37,889 bases of DNA. Origin: Didymodactylos carnosus (Eukaryota > Rotifera > Eurotatoria > Philodinida > Philodinidae). Positions 32,601 to 37,889 of the stretch are shown piece after piece. The notes beneath the pieces were generated by a model. It made no database searches. It had not been told where the DNA came from and worked only from the letters and a program-made list of their open reading frames with translations. How positions within the stretch are numbered: the stretch's first letter is position 1; each line of letters begins with the position of its first letter. The position numbers and the translations under genes are program-made. The stretch spans positions 1 through 37,889 of the forward strand of contig CAJNOQ010000992.1 in assembly GCA_905250885.1 (NCBI GenBank), in the 5' to 3' direction.

Positions 32601-34611
32601 TCAAATTATTGAGTCCAACTGGTGGACGAGTGACTGTTGTTCAAACAAGAATACCAAATATAAATCCGGGTAGTTTACAAGCACAACAGACTCAAGGTGG
32701 AGGAGGAAAAGAACCAACAAATGTTTCACCAACATCAGATTATTATAAAAAAGTATCATTAGACTATGCATCACAACAAATTGCATGTGATTTATTTTTA
32801 TTGAATAGTCATTATGCCGATTTGGCAACATTAAGTAGGATAATTAATTATTTAAAAAATAGACAAGTAGTTTATTATTTTATCTACTTACTATAGGTTG
32901 TATTTCAAAATATTCTGGCGGTGAAATAAAATATTATCCCGGCTATCATTCCGTACAAAGTCCAAATGAGGTTGAACGTTTTGAAAATGATCTTCGTCGT
33001 TATTTACAACGTAAAATTGGTTTCGAGGCGGTTATGAGACTAAGATGTCCACCAGGTAAACATACTTCTATTATGTGTTTCGAAGAAACCTATAAGAAAG
33101 CATTTGCGATCTTTTTAGCATTATCTATTCATACATTTCATGGCAATGGTTTTGTACGCTCGGTTGATTTACTTGTTTTACCAAATATAAATCCTGATGC
33201 AGCATTCGGTATGCAAGTGTCGATCGAAGATTCGTTAACAAATTATACAACAGTGACATTTCAAGCAGCATTATTATATACATCGAGTAAAAGTATGTAT
33301 TCTTTAAACACAATGTAATATCTCTTCAAAATGTTTTTCATCTTTTTTTAGGCGAACGACGTATTCGTGTACATACATTATCCCTGCCAGTGGGCTCAAT
33401 TTTATCAGAGATATTTACTAATGTGGATCAAGAAGCAGTTGTTTCACTCGTATCTAAAATGGGTAAGAGTACAGTGTTATTTTTATTGTTAGTACTATTA
33501 TTTTGTTGTTATTATTATAAAGCGACCGATCGTTCATTACAATCGTCATTACAAGAAGCTCGTGAAGCAATGTGCAATGTTGCTGTTGATGTTTTAAAAG
33601 CGTGCGCAACTCACGCATCGAATCGTGCATTCACCTTATTTGTTCCACCCTCATTGCGTCTATTACCATTGTACATGTTAAGCATGATAAAATCCGTACG
33701 TATTATAAGGCATATCTTGTAAAACTCTACTAAAGTGATGAAAATCATATAAATTTCGTACAGAAGATGAAATTGTTTGATAATTTCTTCAAAATGAATA
33801 CCTTAAACCATTCAATGATGAATTTCACATTATTAGTATTGCCATAATTCTTTCTTTCCCTTTAGGTCGGTTTTCGTACTGGCTCTGGTTCACGCTTAGA
33901 TGATCGTGCTTATTTTCTTAGTTTATGCAAAACAATGCCAACGCAATATTTGAGACAAATATTTTATCCAGATTTGTATCCTATTCATACAATTGAAGAT
34001 AAAGTAAAAGAAAAGATTTTTATTCTAATTGCTTTGTCATAAAATATAGTTAATTTTCTTATAAACAGAATCACGTAATTCAAGATGGAGAAGATGAAGT
34101 GCACATACCTCAACGCGTTCATTTATCATTTCAACATATTGATTCGCATGGTGCATATATTATGGACGCTTGTGAATATATTTATATTTACATTGGAAAA
34201 GCCATTAGTGATCATTTTGTTCAAAATGTGTTTAACGTACAAACATTTTCCTCTTTACTATCAGACTCGGTATATCAAACATATTGCTCTTTTATCTAAA
34301 ATTTCTATTTATCTTCTCTGTTTCTAGTATTCGTTGCCTGAATTAGATAATTCTTTATCAGTAAAAATTCAGAATTTTTTATCATATCTAATACAAGATA
34401 GACCCCATGGTGTAGCTATACACATTCTAAGGTAGATAATTGTTTGATGATATCTTACTAGCTGAAATAACTAATTATTAATGTTACTATTTCTAGAGAA
34501 GACAGTCCAAATCGTTATTTATTTACTCGCCATTTAGTGGATGATAAATCCGAATCGACAATGTCTTATGTGGAATTTTTACGCTACGTTCGTGATCAAA
34601 TAGTTAAATAA
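29674..34611 (+). CDS. SEC24: SEC24 (A/B class), COPII cargo adaptor, 18 exons, about 953 aa
   Basis: SEC24 pairs with SEC23 in the inner COPII coat and binds cargo sorting signals at ER exit sites. Exons: 29674-29730, 30718-30924, 30979-31320, 31392-31507, 31575-31677, 31735-31861, 31925-32034, 32090-32156, 32215-32391, 32454-32834, 32897-33055, 33119-33292, 33352-33462, 33523-33695, 33866-34003, 34069-34269, 34328-34431, 34497-34611. Residues 1-240 are Pro/Gln/Ser-rich and disordered, with repeated PLSSPMQP units. A CX2CX17CX2C zinc finger follows (288-312), then the trunk (YLFLLDVSHNAVQTGYLQSF, LPGDARTQIGFLTFDS), the beta-sandwich part, the helical part (VDVLKACATHASNRAF, PPSLRLLPLYMLSMIK), and the gelsolin-like end (RVHLSFQ..GAYIMDAC..IYIGKAISD). 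The LPGDxRTxIGFxTFDS stretch matches SEC24A/B rather than C/D. The start exon is inferred from an ATG open to the splice site; the first intron is 987 nt. Length is close to yeast Sec24. Confidence 0.93.
29731..30717 (+). other. SEC24 intron 1 (987 nt)
   Basis: It begins GTACAG and ends cacgattttag. The minus-strand frames inside show no protein-like features. The right part (30425-30620) is distinctly more GC-rich and carries a tRNA box-A-like sequence, listed separately. Confidence 0.5.
30430..30620 (+). mobile_element. possible tRNA-derived SINE fragment
   Basis: GAGAGCTCAGCGGTAGCCTAG (around 30459-30479) resembles the D-arm/box A of a tRNA (TAGCTCAGYGG consensus). It is followed by a GC-rich non-coding stretch (gctgaccatagctgcagctgg...). 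No convincing box B (GGTTCGAATCC) was found, so it is either degenerate or chance. The base composition clearly differs from the surrounding intron. Confidence 0.3.
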
Positions 34612-35200
34612 TTTATTGTTCAATTTCATTTTTTATTATTGTTGTTGTTTATTGTTTTTTTTTTCTTTTTTTAGTATAAATATATCGTCAACACATTCTG
34701 ATACACAACTGTTCATTATCGGATCAATTAATTGTCTACCTTTACTATTTTGTCTTTTTTGAATGCTATACCGATAGAATCTTATCTTACATGAAGAAGT
34801 TGTTAATAAGAGAAAAACGTAAGAGAAATTGCTTTAATTGTTTTTATTTATCCACGTTCAAAACTCATTTTCTTCAACGATGTACAATATGTAGGTTAAA
34901 GACGCGTTTCGCAGACGAACAACTAGATTCTCTACACAATTGTTGTACAATGGATGATGCTCTGTCTATATATAATGTCGTATCTATCATTAGACAAGAA
35001 AACTATTGATATTTATATTGGATGATCCTTGAAACGAAAGATTACTATTTAATTTTCGAAAAACAAAATCGTTTGTGTTTTTTATCGAAATCTAAATGTT
35101 GAAGAACAGCTGCATTTTTTTCTCAACAATAGATTTTTCTTTTTAATACAGTCAACAATAGATTTTTTTACATCTATCAGAATCGTATCTGTACTATATT
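34612..35200. other. SEC24 3' UTR and GHL10 gene upstream region
   Basis: No canonical AATAAA was seen. The open frame at 34791-35009 (Lys/Arg/Cys-rich) has no family features and is probably chance. A short direct repeat (caacaatagatttttc / caacaatagattttttta, 35125-35170) precedes an acceptor-like atctatcag ending near 35180, about 20 bases before the next ATG. Confidence 0.4.
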
Positions 35201-36595
35201 ATGCTCTACTTAAAACTATTAGTATCCATCACTGTTGCTTTACTATGTTCTTTTTCCTGTGTCCTATGTGACAGTTGCGACACATATAACCATCCTCAAT
35301 ATGGTTACGGTAAATGTATCGATGAAAATCAATGTCCCTATAGTTTATATTTATCCGGTTTGTGTGAATCAAAGCCACCTAACTATAAGTGTTGTTTCTC
35401 GGTAAATCATACGCAAGAAATAGAAGAGTTTCGAGCTATTTGGATTGCAACAGTGGCCAACATTGACTGGCCAAGCAATAAAACTAGTACGCCTAGTCAA
35501 CAACAACAAGAATTAATTAATATCTTAAACATGGTGCAAAATTTAAATATGAATGCTGTTGTGTTTCAGGTATGTTATTTGAAATGATCGTTTCTCTTTA
35601 TTCATTTATACTTTCCTCAGATAAGACCAGCTGGTGATGCTCTTTATGCGTCAACCTTAGAGCCATGGAGCTATTGGTTGACTGGGACGCATAATCAAGC
35701 GCCAAATCCACTGTGGGATCCATTAACCTTTATCGTTCAAGAAGCACATCGTCGTGGCATAGAAGTACATGCTTGGATTAATCCGTATCGTGCTCTAACC
35801 AAAGATGAAACATATGAATTAGCACCAACACATATGGCCAAACGTTTTCCGCAATATGCCTATAAGTACGCTGGTTACATCTGGATGGATCCAGGCTCTA
35901 TTGATTTACAAAACTTTATTGTATCTGTCGTTGAAGATGTAGCACGCCGTTATGATATTGATGGTATACATATTGATGATTATTTCTATCCTTACTCTGA
36001 TGGAACAGAATTTCCCGATCAAAATACCTATATAACCTATCAACAACAAGGTGGACTTCTCAGTAAAGATGATTGGCGTCGATCAAATGTTAATAATCTA
36101 ATTCAATCACTTTATACGCAAATGCATATTATCAAACCAAAAATTAAGTTTGGTATCAGTCCATTTGGCATATGGAAAAGTGGTAACCCACCGGGAATAT
36201 CGGGTTTATCATCGTATGATAGTTTATATTGTGACAGTCGAATGTGGCTAGAACAAGGTCTTGTCGATTATTTGACACCACAACTCTATTGGGCAATCGA
36301 TCCACCACAGCAAAGTTATCCAGCATTATTAAATTGGTGGTTAAATCAGTCAACTAAAGGTCGTCATGTTTATCCAGGCAATGCGGCTTATCGACTAGAT
36401 CCATCATCTACAAATTGGCCAGTAACGGAAATCATTCGACAAGTGAATATTACTCGTTCTTTGAGAGATCGTTTAGCATTAGGAAACGTCTTTTTTTCTA
36501 CAAAACAAATCATGAATAATCTAAAAGGTTTACAAACGGAATTAATGAATCTCTACAAAGAAAAGGCTATCATACCAAAAATGAACTGGCTGTAG
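35201..36595 (+). CDS. secreted GHL10-type (DUF187) glycosidase-like protein with N-terminal six-cysteine module, 447 aa
   Basis: Exons 35201-35569 and 35621-36595, with a 51-nt intron after FQ. Residues 1-23 form a signal peptide (MLYLKLLVSITVALLCSFSC). Residues 24-66 hold six cysteines (26, 39, 45, 55, 64, 65; pattern C-x12-C-x5-C-x9-C-x8-CC), suggesting a small disulfide module of a kind seen in secreted animal proteins. From about residue 78 the protein is a GHL10/PF02638 domain, a TIM-barrel group found mainly in bacteria (such as Bacillus YngK): FRAIWIATVANIDWPS, IRPAGDALY, WLTGTHNQAPNPLWDPL, AHRRGIEVHAWINPYRA, then GIHIDDYFYPY with paired acidic residues likely at the active site, and later GISPFGIWKSG and DYLTPQLYWAID. 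The substrate is unknown. I infer horizontal acquisition from bacteria followed by gain of an intron and a secretion module; direction and donor are untested. Confidence 0.85.
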
Positions 36596-36947
36596 ACTTT
36601 GAAGCTTTTGTCTTCCAATATGGAGTTTGAATGTATCATGTTTTCCTATCTCTGTAATTACTTTGTGTAACCTAGAAGAAAAATATTCATACGATCGATC
36701 GTTCAAATCATCTTTACCGTTCATATAGGAAATGCTTTCATCTGGTAAAAGGTTTGACTAATAATTAATTAAAACGCAATAGATATCATAATGAATTTAT
36801 TTTGTCGTTTGAAATGTTCGGTTTTGTTAAAACAAATATTTAGACTACAGATATGTTTTGATTTCTGTTTGATTGGAAGGACATAATGAATTGAATCAAG
36901 TTAAATACTCTTCCGTATTAAAGATCTTTCTTTATTCGAAAAAATGT
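36596..36947. other. 3' flank of the GHL10 gene
   Basis: AT-rich, with no clear AATAAA and no open frame of interest. It ends at the ribozyme-like motif. Confidence 0.4.
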
Positions 36948-36979
36948 GACGTTTCGGTGTCGATTGGCACCTTCATCAG
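36948..36979 (-). ncRNA. hammerhead-ribozyme-like motif of Penelope-element type
   Basis: Read on the minus strand, 36979-36948 gives CTGATGA, A, GGTG, a ten-base region, CACC, then GAAACGTC. This order matches the type I hammerhead core (CUGANGA, helix II, GAAA) with a minimal palindromic ACGU helix III and the GUC cleavage triplet, as found in Penelope-like retroelements. Helix II has four firm base pairs. The unpaired A before it and the weak helix I (ATATAT against ACATTT) may lower activity. No reverse transcriptase frame is nearby, so this would be a truncated element. Confidence 0.55.
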
Positions 36980-37028
36980 ATATATGTCAGAGATATGTAT
37001 CAAAAAGAACAATATAATATAAATAATC

Positions 37029-37052
37029 AATAATTAAACGAATAATTAAACG
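37029..37052. repeat. 12-bp tandem duplication
   Basis: aataattaaacg occurs twice in direct succession. Confidence 0.85.
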
Positions 37053-37283
37053 AGTATCACTTAAACTATTAATATATTCTGTGATTTTAAGCGGAGCTTG
37101 ATTGAAATTTGAGCGAACAACGGTATACTAGCGATACATGATAACAGCGAAAATCCATCAGGCATAATCGTGCAATAAACTAACCATTCATAAATACAAG
37201 AGAGATCAATACTGTATGCTGATTCATTTATCAAATTAATCACAGGGTGATTCTTTTGAAAGCGTACCAGAGTTTACATCAAC

Positions 37284-37323
37284 TTTGTCCGAATTTATTT
37301 CGGACAAATTTGTTCGGACCGAA
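37284..37323. repeat. palindromes built on TTCGGAC
   Basis: TTTGTCCGAA-tttat-TTCGGACAAA is a perfect 10-bp stem (37284-37308). TTCGGACCGAA follows as a second palindrome (37313-37323). Such clustered palindromes are common at ends of foldback elements. Confidence 0.7.
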
Positions 37324-37761
37324 TTTGTTCGGGAGTATCTAGACCTGTGGAAACCCCATTTCCCAGCAGAACCGTCCTTTTATGGGCATTTTCACCATTT
37401 TTTAGTGAAATACTTTCATGAGCTGGTGCCGTCAGATTAGCTTCTATATGTGCACAGCTACAAAATCACTAGCGAAGAAAAACTTCCAAAATGTTGATCA
37501 CGTTCTCAGGAAAATTTTTAAATAATCTCGTTTTTTCCGAAAAGTAGGCCGTTTTTGTAAACTACTTTTCCCCCATAAAATCATATCAACAAAAGACAAC
37601 AAGATATGCATTCGACGCGCCTTTTCGCGTTCTATCGAGTGAAGTGGTTCGCATTGCGAATAGAAAACGTTTAATGGTAGAAAAAAACAGTTTTTATAGG
37701 CGATTTTCCTCGTTTTTCAGAGTTTGAGTACATGCTGCACCATTCTACGGAATTGCAGAAC

Positions 37762-37787
37762 GTTGACCTTTTAAGTTGACCTTTTAA
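37762..37787. repeat. 13-bp tandem duplication
   Basis: gttgaccttttaa occurs twice in direct succession. Confidence 0.85.
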
Positions 37788-37889
37788 AGGACAAACCTAT
37801 CCTGTAAGTTGTTTACAGTAAATTTTCAATAATCAGGCTAACATTCAAACCGCTAATCGAAGATCTACAAACTGCAAAAGACTCAGATG

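Larger units (their letters stand above)
36980..37889. other. repeat-like non-coding region to the window end
   Basis: No coding frame. It holds two 12-bp units (37029-37052), a perfect 10-bp-stem palindrome (37284-37308) and a 13-bp tandem (37762-37787). The right half (from about 37320) is less AT-rich than the gene flanks and reads like part of a mobile element that continues beyond the window. Confidence 0.4.

Noticed and set aside
34791..35009. Lys/Cys-rich open frame of 72 codons between SEC24 and GHL10
   Set aside because: No family resemblance, no clear upstream acceptor or polyadenylation signal; most likely chance in a 3' UTR or spacer.
1..37889. CRISPR array, prokaryotic operon, phage or bacterial defence system
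   Set aside because: The window is intron-rich eukaryotic DNA; no regularly spaced repeats, ribosome binding sites or bacterial gene clusters are present.

Overview
Eukaryotic nuclear DNA, AT-rich, with no prokaryotic gene structure. Coding sequence is split by many short GT-AG introns, mostly about 50-70 nt, and codons favour A or T at the third base. The gene set is animal: a long-form intersectin, SEC24 of the A/B class, NOP2 and ribosomal protein eL41. Beside these lies a secreted glycosidase-like gene of bacterial type that carries only one 51-nt intron. Small introns, a bacterial-type secreted enzyme, and a splice acceptor just 5' of almost every start codon (as expected for spliced-leader trans-splicing) best fit a bdelloid rotifer. 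This is an inference; another small-intron invertebrate is possible.

Layout. Positions 1-7.7 kb hold no convincing gene. This part is a graveyard of non-coding mobile elements: several short palindromes, a 0.6-kb element with inverted ends, a 380-bp MITE flanked by TTAA, and a 2.3-kb composite inverted repeat with near-identical 0.4-kb arms. 7.7-8.7 kb has a small unrecognised gene and a two-exon coding fragment. 9.25-12.1 kb (minus) is NOP2 in 15 exons. 13.59-13.73 kb is eL41, a 25-residue protein split by an intron. 15.36-27.99 kb is intersectin in 33 exons (about 1784 aa). 29.67-34.61 kb is SEC24 in 18 exons (about 953 aa). 35.20-36.60 kb is the secreted GHL10-type protein (447 aa). 36.6-37.9 kb is again repeat-like and contains a hammerhead-ribozyme-like motif of the kind carried by Penelope-like retroelements.

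How the genes relate. NOP2 and eL41 both serve the large ribosomal subunit and are divergent, 1.5 kb apart. Intersectin (clathrin endocytosis, Cdc42 activation) and SEC24 (COPII cargo selection) are both vesicle-coat proteins, but nothing shows co-regulation. All exon models were made by hand: each intron is GT-AG, the frame is kept throughout, and the spliced length of each multi-exon gene is a multiple of three. They have not been checked against transcripts.

Most notable: the hammerhead-like motif; a bacterial-type GHL10 enzyme joined to a secreted six-cysteine module; an intersectin with an Eps15-like DPF cluster, a Ser-rich insert inside its DH domain, and a built-in stop at the short/long isoform boundary; and two hairpins near 1.1 and 1.5 kb whose stems differ by compensatory changes.
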